64,000 nt of DNA from an uncultured Clostridia bacterium. Its GTDB lineage: Bacteria; Bacillota; Clostridia; Christensenellales; Borkfalkiaceae. This document shows positions 45,695 through 53,813 of the stretch, one piece after another (the stretch's first letter is position 1; the number at the start of each line of letters is the position of its first letter). A program made the position numbers and the translations under genes. The notes below the pieces were generated by a model, which was not told where the DNA came from, made no database searches, and was given only the letters and a program-made list of their open reading frames with translations. The stretch spans positions 62,001 through 126,000 of the forward strand of contig CALVLH010000003.1 in the NCBI GenBank assembly GCA_944336975.1. The letters run 5' to 3'.

Positions 45695-46147
45695 ATGACG
45701 AGGACGGAATTTTTCATGCGGCTTGCCGTGGCGGTCTATCGGATCGACGGCGCCTATGATCGCTTTGCGAAGGGGGGCGGAGTCAAGGCGAACACGATGT
45801 GGCTGCTGTATGCGCTCAACGACGGCAAGCGGCACACGCAGAGACAGATCTGCGACGAGTGGTATTTCCCGCGGTCGACCGTGAACACGCTCATCAAAGA
45901 ATGCGAAGGGGAGGGGTATCTGACTCTGCATCGCGTCGAAGGGGAGCGGCGGGAGATGGAGATAAGACTGACGGAGCGGGGGAAGGCGTTTGCCGAGAGA
46001 GTGCTCGCGCCCGTCTACGGTGCGGAGGAAGAGCTGTTCCGCGGCTATTTTTCCGCACGTCCGTGCGCCTTTTTGGAAGAATTGGAGGCGTTCGGCGAAG
46101 AAATGGAGCGCGTCTTTGCGGCGCGCGAAGGAAAAAAGGAGGTCTGA
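45695..46147 (+). CDS. MarR family transcriptional regulator
   Basis: 150 aa. Typical MarR winged helix: WLLYALNDGKRHTQRQICDEWYFPRSTVNTLIKECEGEGYLTLHRVEGERREMEIRLTERGKAF, flanked by dimerisation helices. The longer frame starting at 45602 overlaps the promoter; ATG 45695 follows AAAGGAAG. It is the first gene of an operon with a CMD-cupin protein and a flavodoxin, a set typical of redox or quinone-stress responses, and a palindrome by its promoter suggests autoregulation. Confidence 0.9.
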   Translation: MTRTEFFMRLAVAVYRIDGAYDRFAKGGGVKANTMWLLYALNDGKRHTQRQICDEWYFPRSTVNTLIKECEGEGYLTLHRVEGERREMEIRLTERGKAFAERVLAPVYGAEEELFRGYFSARPCAFLEELEAFGEEMERVFAAREGKKEV

Positions 46148-46148
46148 A

Positions 46149-46898
46149 ATGGCAATCAAACAGACGGCGGGGCGCGACGCGTTGGGAACGTTCGCGCCGG
46201 AATTCGCCAAGCTTAACGACGACGTACTCTTCGGCGAGGTGTGGAGCAGGGAGGAAAAGCTCTCTCTGCGCGATCGTTCTCTCGTGACGGTCGTGGCGCT
46301 GATGGCGCAGGGGTTGACCGATTCTTCCTTTGCCTATCATCTTGAAAGCGCGAAGAAAAACGGGATCACGCGGGAAGAGATCGCGGAGATCCTCACGCAC
46401 GCGGCGTTCTATGCGGGCTGGCCGAAGGCGTGGGCGGCGTTTCGCCTGGCAAAGGGCATCTGGAAAGAAGAGGGCGGCGACGACGCGAGATCGCGCCATG
46501 AAAGGAGCATGATCTTTCCCGTCGGTCAGCCGAACGAGGCGTATGCGAAGTATTTTGTCGGGCAGAGCTATCTTGCGCCCGTGTCCGAGACGCAGGTCGG
46601 CATTTTCAACGTGACGTTCGAGCCGGGTTGCCGCAACAACTGGCATATCCACCGCGCGGAAAAGGGCGGCGGACAGATCCTCGTCTGCGTTGCGGGAAGA
46701 GGGTATTATCGGGAGTGGGGCAAAAAGCCCGTCCTTCTGACGGCGGGAGATGTGGTGAACATCCCCGCAAACGTAAAGCATTGGCACGGCGCGGCGAACG
46801 ATTCGTGGTTTTCGCATCTCGCCGTCGAAGTGCCGGGAGAAAAGACGACTACCGAATGGCTGGAACCCGTCGGCGACGAAGAATACGATCAACTGTAA
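46149..46898 (+). CDS. carboxymuconolactone decarboxylase-cupin fusion
   Basis: 249 aa. Residues about 10-110 form a CMD (AhpD-like) helical domain: SLRDRSLVTVVALMAQGLTDSSFAYHLESAKKNGITREEIAEILTHAAFYAGWPKAW. Unlike AhpD there is no CxxC pair. Residues about 140-235 are a cupin: NNWHIHRAEKGGGQILVCVAGRG and PANVKHWHGA supply the metal-binding histidines. The fusion is common in Firmicutes next to MarR regulators and flavodoxins; an oxidoreductase or isomerase role on a small organic acid or quinone is suggested. It starts one base after the marR stop. Confidence 0.88.
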   Translation: MAIKQTAGRDALGTFAPEFAKLNDDVLFGEVWSREEKLSLRDRSLVTVVALMAQGLTDSSFAYHLESAKKNGITREEIAEILTHAAFYAGWPKAWAAFRLAKGIWKEEGGDDARSRHERSMIFPVGQPNEAYAKYFVGQSYLAPVSETQVGIFNVTFEPGCRNNWHIHRAEKGGGQILVCVAGRGYYREWGKKPVLLTAGDVVNIPANVKHWHGAANDSWFSHLAVEVPGEKTTTEWLEPVGDEEYDQL

Positions 46899-46914
46899 AC
46901 AAAGGAGGAAGGTT

Positions 46915-47385
46915 ATGAAGACTTTGGTTGCATATTTCAGCGCAAGCGGCGTGACCGCGCACGTCGCAAAAAAGTTGGCGAAGGCGATCGGGGCGGATCT
47001 GCATGAGATCGCGCCCGCACAGCCGTATACGGCGGCGGACCTCGATTGGAGAAACCGTCAAAGCCGCAGCAGCGTGGAGATGAAAGACGAAACTTCCCGT
47101 CCTGCGCTCGCCGAACGGATGAGCGCGGAGGGATACGACGCGATCCTCGTCGGATTTCCCATCTGGTGGGGCGTTGCGCCCCGTGCGGTGAATACCTTTT
47201 TGGAAGGGTGCGGAACGGAGGGCAAGATCGTCGTTCCCTTTGCTACATCGGGCGGGAGCGGGATGCGCATCGTGAATGCGGCGCTTGCGCCTTCCTGCCG
47301 CGGCGCGACGTTAAAAGAGGGCAGGCTGTTTGCGCCCGACGCGTCCGAACGGGAGCTTGCTGCTTGGGCGCAGAGCGTCTTGTAA
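46915..47385 (+). CDS. flavodoxin-like FMN protein
   Basis: 156 aa. N-terminal FMN phosphate loop region MKTLVAYFSASGVTAHVAKKLAKAIGADLHEI, then the GYDAILVGFPIWWGVAPRAVNTFLE segment typical of the flavodoxin_4 group, and VVPFATSGGSGMRIVNAALAP. It is an electron carrier or a small NAD(P)H-linked reductase partner. AAAGGAGGAAGG ribosome site. Third gene of the MarR operon; ends at a long bidirectional terminator. Confidence 0.9.
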   Translation: MKTLVAYFSASGVTAHVAKKLAKAIGADLHEIAPAQPYTAADLDWRNRQSRSSVEMKDETSRPALAERMSAEGYDAILVGFPIWWGVAPRAVNTFLEGCGTEGKIVVPFATSGGSGMRIVNAALAPSCRGATLKEGRLFAPDASERELAAWAQSVL

Positions 47386-47401
47386 GGCATAAATTTTGCA
47401 A

Positions 47402-47442
47402 AAAAGAGAAGAGCCGCAGTGTTGCTGCGGCTCTTCTCTTTT
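47402..47442. terminator. bidirectional terminator between flavodoxin and tRNA-Arg
   Basis: 18-bp stem AAAAGAGAAGAGCCGCAG/CTGCGGCTCTTCTCTTTT around TGTTG. It works for the + strand operon and for the minus-strand tRNA ending 2 bp away. Confidence 0.95.
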
Positions 47443-47443
47443 T

Positions 47444-47518
47444 TGGTACTCCCGCTGGGAATCGAACCCGGAACGGCCCCTTAGGAGGGGGCTGTTATAT
47501 CCATTTAACTACGGAAGC
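47444..47518 (-). tRNA. tRNA-Arg(CCT)
   Basis: 75 nt with encoded CCA. Acceptor GCTTCCG/CGGGAGT (two wobble pairs), D arm GTTA...TAAC, anticodon stem GCCCC/GGGGC with loop CTCCTAA (anticodon CCT, codon AGG), T loop TTCGATT. The T stem carries one C-A mismatch. The overall sequence is that of a minor arginine tRNA. Confidence 0.93.
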
Positions 47519-47882
47519 GTTTGTCTGATATTTCGGTTGTCTCGTATTCGACGGACTGTCCCGAAAAGAGCGGAAATGCGCTCCGCGGCGGATGCCGTCT
47601 TGATAGAAGTTCGGAATGCGGGGAGCTGCGGTTGCGCCGAAAGGAATTTCCGCTTTCTATCATACTACCTTTTTCGGAAAAAAGCAATTGTTTTTTGCAC
47701 CTTCGTGCGGGAAAGCAAAAAACAACGGATGTTCTTTCCGCGCTTTGCGAAAGAAACGCTTCGTTGGCTTGGCAATATGGATAGATGAAAGCCGCGGATA
47801 TTCCGCATAAAACCGGAATGCCCGCGGCGTATTCTGTGCACGATGCGATCGCGAGATAGGAGGCTTCCGCGGATATGCGCGG
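47519..47882. other. leader of tRNA-Arg and spacer to the deacetylase
   Basis: Holds the tRNA promoter at 47659-47687 and an about 130-nt leader. A two-part hairpin (GCCGCGG 47791-47797 with CCGCGGC 47822-47828, inner ATTCCG/CGGAAT) probably ends the minus-strand deacetylase transcript. No supported gene. Confidence 0.6.
47659..47687 (-). promoter_or_regulatory. promoter of tRNA-Arg
   Basis: Minus strand TTGCTT (47687-47682), 17-bp spacer, TATGAT (47664-47659). Confidence 0.7.
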
Positions 47883-48947
47883 TCACTGCGGATAGGGGAC
47901 GGGGCGGCGGACGTCGTAGACCTGCGAACAGAGGAAGATGCGGGAATAACTCGTTTCCCTTGCGCGCAGGGAGATGCCGTCCATCGGGCTTCTGTCCATG
48001 AACAGCACGCGCGTTTCGCTCTTTAATGGCATCTTTCCGTAAAACGGTTGACTGCCCACGCCGAAAAAGACGCGGAACCCCGCCTCTTCCAGAACGCGGT
48101 GCCGTTCGTCCGAGCAGTTTTCGCCGAGCACCCATTCGCCGTAGGGATAGACATACCACTCCGTATCGCCGACGAGGGGCGCGACTTCCGTTTTCCATTT
48201 TTGCACGTCGTCGCGCATTTTTTCCGACGTATATTTTTTCATGTGTCCGTGCGCGTAGGAATGGCAGGCAAATTTCCAGCCGCTCTTTTTGAGCGCCGCT
48301 ATCACGGGTTTTACGCGTCTGATTTCACTTTCGCGGTCGGGTGCGTCCCGTTGCGTGCGATAGCCGAGAATGCCGTCGAAACCCGTCAGACAGAGGATCC
48401 CGCGCGCGCCGCGGAAGGAAAAGTCGGGGTGTTTTTGCACAAAGGATTCGAGAATGGGCACGAATTCCCGTTCCGCGCTCATCTGCGGATCGGCGCGTTC
48501 GGTATAGGAGAGGACGCGCCCGTCCGCGAGGACAAGTTTGTCCGCCATGCCTTTTCCGCGGTTTTTGGAGGCATATACCACGTCGTCGAAGGAGAGGACG
48601 AGCGGCTTTTTCCCCTTCGGGAAGGGGAAGGGAACGCGCTCCGCGCGCCCGTTCGCGACGCGATAGGTGAGCGCGAGGTCGACGAGCATATAATCGTTTT
48701 CATACGCCTGCGCGAGGATCGCCGAAAATTCGTCGGGCGTGAGGCAGTCTCGGTCGAGATCGAAGGCATAGCTGTTGCCCGGAGCGAACGCGACTTCGGG
48801 GTGCGCGATGAGGGAATGAGTGAAGAAGTGTTCCACCGTTCCCGTCCACGGTTCCAATTCTTCCGCGGTTGCGGACAGGGGCGCGGAAGAGATGTTCAGC
48901 AGAAGTGACATCGCGAGCAAAATCAGGGGGAATCGGGATGGTTTCAT
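47883..48947 (-). CDS. secreted polysaccharide deacetylase-like protein
   Basis: 354 aa. Signal peptide (about residues 1-28, FPLILLAMSLLLNISSAPLSATA). NodB-type motifs are present: motif 1 LVLSFDDVVY (catalytic and metal Asp pair), motif 2 FACHSYAHGHM (the HSxxH histidines), and motif 3 YVYPYGEW. An insertion of about 100 residues lies between motifs 1 and 2, longer than in small peptidoglycan deacetylases. It probably removes acetyl groups from wall or exported glycans. The ribosome site before 48947 is weak. Transcribed divergently from gdhA across a palindrome. Confidence 0.85.
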   Translation of the reverse strand: MKPSRFPLILLAMSLLLNISSAPLSATAEELEPWTGTVEHFFTHSLIAHPEVAFAPGNSYAFDLDRDCLTPDEFSAILAQAYENDYMLVDLALTYRVANGRAERVPFPFPKGKKPLVLSFDDVVYASKNRGKGMADKLVLADGRVLSYTERADPQMSAEREFVPILESFVQKHPDFSFRGARGILCLTGFDGILGYRTQRDAPDRESEIRRVKPVIAALKKSGWKFACHSYAHGHMKKYTSEKMRDDVQKWKTEVAPLVGDTEWYVYPYGEWVLGENCSDERHRVLEEAGFRVFFGVGSQPFYGKMPLKSETRVLFMDRSPMDGISLRARETSYSRIFLCSQVYDVRRPVPYPQ

Positions 48948-48988
48948 GACGTCAGTATGTGTAACGCGCGGAAAAGTTTGCGGTAAAA

Positions 48989-49007
48989 ATATAAGCGTTG
49001 CTTATAT
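48989..49007. promoter_or_regulatory. palindrome between deacetylase and gdhA
   Basis: ATATAAGC-GTT-GCTTATAT, a perfect 8-bp inverted repeat with a 3-bp centre in the divergent intergenic region. Possible operator; no known factor matched. Confidence 0.5.
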
Positions 49008-49061
49008 ATGGCATAAGAGATCGGTAAACGGAAAATTGCGGAAATGCCTTTGATTTATTAG

Positions 49062-50468
<1,407 letters not shown>

Positions 50469-50513
50469 CGATTTTCCCGAGATCTCCCGAAAGGGATTTC
50501 CGAAAAAGATCGC

Positions 50514-50545
50514 AACGCCCCGCGGGAAAACGCGGGGCGTTGTTT
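50514..50545 (+). terminator. terminator of gdhA
   Basis: 11-bp stem AACGCCCCGCG/CGCGGGGCGTT, loop GGAAAA, then TGTTTC. Confidence 0.8.
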
Positions 50546-50624
50546 CATGCCGAAGAAAAACCGCGGGGGAATACGGGAGCGAAAAATCTTTGTCCCGAGC
50601 GTCGAGAAAAAACAGGATAAAATA

Positions 50625-50652
50625 AAAAACCGAGGCAAACGCCGCGGTTTTT
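50625..50652. terminator. bidirectional terminator between gdhA and the lipoprotein
   Basis: AAAAACCG-A-GGC, loop AAAC, GCC-G-CGGTTTTT: 11 pairs with one mismatch and T runs on both strands. Confidence 0.75.
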
Positions 50653-50682
50653 ATTTTAAGGATTGATACGATCCGACCGCCG

Positions 50683-51609
50683 TCAGATAAAGGAATCAAG
50701 GGTATATTCGTCGGGATTGTCGGGCATTTTCGCCGCGACGGCTTTTTCTGTTGCGGTGTACGAAACGACTCCGCCGAAAGAAATGGTTTGCGCCGCTTCT
50801 CCTTCTCCGACGGTGTAAACGCATTCGGCATTCATGGCGATCCCCCGTAAAGAACCGTTCGAGCCGATATGCAAATACGCTTCCATGGTATCCTTTCGGA
50901 AGGTGACGTCTTCCGCGGTATCTGTCCCCGCGAGTGCGCCGAATGTATCCTGATTTGCACGGAAACGCAGTTTCACGCCGTCCGATGCGTCCAGTCCGAT
51001 TTCGACATTGTATTGTTGCAGGGTTCCGATCAGCTCGGCAAGGTCAATTTGAGCGACGGCGGAATCCATGCCGGGAGTAGTGGAGTCGGAAGAATCGGAA
51101 CCTTGCAGGAAAGATTCGGGAGAAACGGGATACTTGTTTTTTATGGTCTTTTTTTCTTCCGCGCCCTCGCGCATCCAGCCGTCCGCATACAGGAATTCCG
51201 AGTCATTGCAGAGCGTCGCCTCCAGTTCGTTCACGACTTCCCCGCCGTCGGCGGTTTCATCGGGAAGGGTAACTTTAAGCGAAATGTTTCCTTTCCCCGA
51301 AAGGACGGGAAGGGCGGTATCTTTCTCAAACTGAGCGGAAAAGCTGTATTCCGCTTTGATGCGATACTCCGTCAGAAGATCGCCCTGACGGGAACTGTAT
51401 GTAACGTCTGCGTACAGTTCGAATCCGTAAATTCCGTTCTGTACAGGCTGAAAAAACTCGTCGGAGTTGACAGAGCTGAGGGCGGTTTGCAATTCTTCGG
51501 CGGTAGGTTCTTTATAGTTTCCTTGAATCTTTCCCGAGGGCGCGCAGCCCGAAAACAGGGTGCAGCAAAACAGCGCAACTACGGTCGTGACGGCGAACAG
51601 CTTTTTCAT
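50683..51609 (-). CDS. lipoprotein of unknown function
   Basis: 308 aa. Signal peptide MKKLFAVTTVVALFCCTLFSGC with lipobox FSGC (lipidated Cys 22). The mature part is acidic and beta-rich, in the manner of LolA/LppX-like or LppX-type lipoproteins (YGFELYADVTYSSRQGDLLTEYRIKAEYSFSAQF...). A Ser/Asp-rich linker (GSDSSDSTTPGMDS) divides two similar-sized halves. The ATG at 51609 follows AGGAGAG and is preferred over a longer frame that covers the promoter. No family assigned. Monocistronic. Confidence 0.82.
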   Translation of the reverse strand: MKKLFAVTTVVALFCCTLFSGCAPSGKIQGNYKEPTAEELQTALSSVNSDEFFQPVQNGIYGFELYADVTYSSRQGDLLTEYRIKAEYSFSAQFEKDTALPVLSGKGNISLKVTLPDETADGGEVVNELEATLCNDSEFLYADGWMREGAEEKKTIKNKYPVSPESFLQGSDSSDSTTPGMDSAVAQIDLAELIGTLQQYNVEIGLDASDGVKLRFRANQDTFGALAGTDTAEDVTFRKDTMEAYLHIGSNGSLRGIAMNAECVYTVGEGEAAQTISFGGVVSYTATEKAVAAKMPDNPDEYTLDSFI

Positions 51610-51651
51610 AACACTCTCCTTTGCGGTTATCCCGCAACTTTTTCTGATTAT

Positions 51652-51680
51652 AGTGTATGATAAAACGGACATTTTGTCAA
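51652..51680 (-). promoter_or_regulatory. promoter of the lipoprotein
   Basis: Minus strand TTGACA (51680-51675), 17-bp spacer, TACACT (51657-51652). Confidence 0.8.
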
Positions 51681-51779
51681 TCCCTGTCGGAAAAATCGGC
51701 TGCCTGTCAATTGAGCAGAGACAACGAGGCGCCGATGCCTTTTTTGTCGTTCCCGCCCTATCGTATTTCGGAGGTCGGA

Positions 51780-51968
51780 AATGAGAGCGGAAGAGCGAGA
51801 AAAGAGAGAATACGGACGGTTTTTGCCAATCTTCTTCGCGTCGCGGCGATCGGGGTGACATTCATGATTCCCGGATTTTCGGGCGGATCGGTCGCGGCGC
51901 TTCCGGGACGCCTCCTCGGTTCGGCGGCGTTGTGTTTATCCGATTTGCCTCGCGCAGAGAAAAGATAA
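51780..51968 (+). pseudogene. remnant of a DUF368 membrane protein gene
   Basis: The frame ending at TAA 51966-51968 contains NLLRVAAIGVTFMIPGFSGGSVAALPG. This matches the start of DUF368 proteins (G..-IPGxSGGS-A---G), proposed undecaprenyl-phosphate translocases that are normally about 270-300 aa. Here the protein ends about 30 residues later and no further DUF368 sequence follows before the ABC-F gene. No clear promoter or ribosome site belongs to it. A terminator follows at 51986, so a gene may once have stood here. The match rests on a short motif. Confidence 0.45.
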
Positions 51969-51985
51969 GAAGAATTCTTGACGGA

Positions 51986-52008
51986 AAACGCCTTTCGGGG
52001 CGTTTTTC
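51986..52008 (+). terminator. terminator before the ABC-F gene
   Basis: 8-bp stem AAAACGCC/GGCGTTTT with a 6-nt loop and five T. Confidence 0.85.
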
Positions 52009-52011
52009 GTT

Positions 52012-52039
52012 TGATAATCGGGAAATAATATGGTATAAT
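52012..52039 (+). promoter_or_regulatory. promoter of the ABC-F gene
   Basis: TTGATA (52012-52017), 16-bp spacer, TATAAT (52034-52039), 30 bp before the start. Confidence 0.75.
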
Positions 52040-52068
52040 CAAGCGGAAAAAGCATTTGAGGTACGGGA

Positions 52069-53649
52069 ATGTTACAGGTAAACGGCGTCAGCCTGCAATA
52101 CGGCAGCAAAAAACTGTTCGAAGACGTGAATCTGAAATTCACGAAGGGGAACTGCTACGGCATCATCGGCGCGAACGGCGCGGGGAAGTCCACCTTTTTG
52201 AAGGTGCTTTCGGGCGAGATCGAGCCGAACAAGGGGGACGTGACGCTCGACAAAGGGGAGCGCATGTCCGTGCTCGCGCAGAACCAGAACAAATACGACT
52301 TTGAAACCGTTCTCCGCACGGTCATGCTCGGGCATAAGCACCTCGTGGAGATCATGGACGAAAAGGACGCGCTCTACGCGCATACCGATTTCACGGAAGA
52401 AGACGGCGTGCGCGCTTCCGAATTGGAGAGCGAATTCGCGGAGCTGGGCGGCTGGGAAGCGGAAAGCGAAGCGCAGACGCTCCTGAACGAACTGGATATT
52501 CCCACCGAACTGCATTATATGCAGATGGGAGAACTGGACGCAAAACAGAAGGTGCGCGTCCTGCTCGCGCAGGCGCTGTTCGGAAACCCCGACGTGCTCC
52601 TTTTGGACGAGCCGACCAACAACCTCGACCTCAAAACGGTGCGTTGGTTGGAAAATTATCTGCTCAACTTCGAAAACACTATCATCATCGTCTCGCACAA
52701 CCGTCACTTTCTCAATAAGGTATGCACGCACATCTGCGACGTCGACTTCGGAAAGATCAATCTCTTCCTCGGCAATTATGACTTCTGGTATCAGACCTCG
52801 CAGCTGCTCGCCCGTCAGCAGAAGGACGCGAACAAAAAGGCGGAACAGCGCGCGCAGGAACTCAAAGACTTCATCGCTCGCTTTGCGGCGAACGCCTCCA
52901 AGTCCCGTCAGGCGACTTCGAGAAAGAAGGAGCTGGAAAAACTCACCATCACCGATTTTAAGCCTTCCTTGCGCAAATATCCCTTCATCGACTTCAAGTA
53001 TGAGCGGGAGATCGGCAACGACATTCTGCAAGTGGAAGGGCTGAGCAAAGAAGGATATTTCAAGGACGTCTCTTTTACCGTGCAGAAAGGGGATAAGATC
53101 GGCGTCGTATGCGACAAGTCCACGACCGTCACCATGCTCTATGACATCCTCACGGGCAGGGAAGAGCCTGACTCCGGCAGCGTGAAGTGGGGCAAGACGA
53201 TCTCCTCCTCCTACTTCCCGCAGAACAACAATGAATTTTTCGAAGGGTGCGATCTCACGCTCGTGCAATGGCTTTCGCAGTTCTCCAAAGACCACTACGA
53301 GGAATATCTGCGCGGCTGGCTGGGCAGGATGCTCTTTTCGGGCGAAGAGGCGATGAAACAGGCGAAAGTGCTTTCGGGCGGCGAAAAGGTGCGTTGTATG
53401 CTCGCCAAAATGATGCTCGAAGGGGGGAATTTCCTCATCTTCGATGAACCGACCAACCATCTCGACCTCGAATCCATCACCGCGCTCAACAACGGGTTGA
53501 CCGCGTTCAAGGGCTGTATGCTGCTCACTTCGCACGACCAGGAACTCATGAACACGGTGTGCAACCGCATCATCGTGCTCGACGGCGGAAAGACGTTCGA
53601 TAAGAACGTCACGTTCGACGAATATCTCGACCTCACGGAGGGGGCATAA
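52069..53649 (+). CDS. ABC-F ribosome-associated ATPase (YbiT/YkpA-like)
   Basis: 526 aa, two ABC domains joined by a charged helical linker (P-site tRNA interaction motif region, about 245-310), no membrane segments. ABC-F proteins bind the ribosomal E site and relieve stalling or antibiotic block. In domain 1 Walker A is intact (GANGAGKST, 34-42), but the signature reads LDAKQ (156-160) instead of LSGGE. In domain 2 the Walker A position reads CDKSTTVTM (348-356) with no lysine, while the signature LSGGEK and Walker B FLIFDEPTNHLD are intact. Only the composite site made of Walker A 1 and signature 2 looks competent. TTGAGGTACGGGA precedes the ATG. Confidence 0.92.
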   Translation: MLQVNGVSLQYGSKKLFEDVNLKFTKGNCYGIIGANGAGKSTFLKVLSGEIEPNKGDVTLDKGERMSVLAQNQNKYDFETVLRTVMLGHKHLVEIMDEKDALYAHTDFTEEDGVRASELESEFAELGGWEAESEAQTLLNELDIPTELHYMQMGELDAKQKVRVLLAQALFGNPDVLLLDEPTNNLDLKTVRWLENYLLNFENTIIIVSHNRHFLNKVCTHICDVDFGKINLFLGNYDFWYQTSQLLARQQKDANKKAEQRAQELKDFIARFAANASKSRQATSRKKELEKLTITDFKPSLRKYPFIDFKYEREIGNDILQVEGLSKEGYFKDVSFTVQKGDKIGVVCDKSTTVTMLYDILTGREEPDSGSVKWGKTISSSYFPQNNNEFFEGCDLTLVQWLSQFSKDHYEEYLRGWLGRMLFSGEEAMKQAKVLSGGEKVRCMLAKMMLEGGNFLIFDEPTNHLDLESITALNNGLTAFKGCMLLTSHDQELMNTVCNRIIVLDGGKTFDKNVTFDEYLDLTEGA

Positions 53650-53675
53650 TTCGCCCGTCTCCGTCTCGGCGGGCA

Positions 53676-53685
53676 TTTCGACAAT
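53676..53685 (-). promoter_or_regulatory. Spo0A-box-like site upstream of spo0A
   Basis: TTTCGACAAT is the reverse complement of ATTGTCGAAA and contains the 7-base core TGTCGAA of the Spo0A recognition sequence. It lies about 130 bp before spo0A. Confidence 0.5.
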
Positions 53686-53707
53686 ATTTTACAAAAATAA
53701 TCGAATT

Positions 53708-53737
53708 TTGAAAAATAAATTATGATTATTTTACAAT
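53708..53737 (+). promoter_or_regulatory. distal candidate promoter of spo0A
   Basis: TTGAAA (53708-53713), 18-bp spacer, TACAAT (53732-53737). A transcript from here would include both arms of the leader hairpin. Confidence 0.5.
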
Positions 53738-53743
53738 AATATC

Positions 53744-53772
53744 TTTACAATTACAAAATAATGTATTATAAT
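53744..53772 (+). promoter_or_regulatory. proximal promoter of spo0A
   Basis: TTTACA (53744-53749), 17-bp spacer, TATAAT (53767-53772). The expected start, about 53779, falls at the end of the hairpin's left arm. Confidence 0.7.
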
Positions 53773-53813
53773 ACCCCTGTCAGGGCCGAAAGAGGCATAA
53801 CAGGGGTATTTTT
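53770..53813 (+). promoter_or_regulatory. hairpin covering the spo0A ribosome site
   Basis: 11-bp perfect stem AATACCCCTGT (53770-53780) / ACAGGGGTATT (53800-53810) with a 19-nt loop, followed by TTT and the ATG. The right arm contains AGGGG, the only plausible ribosome site. The form also resembles an intrinsic terminator ending at the start codon. Confidence 0.65.

Noticed and set aside
47396..47788. + strand frame across tRNA-Arg
   Set aside because: It reads through a terminator and a tRNA gene; coding is not credible.
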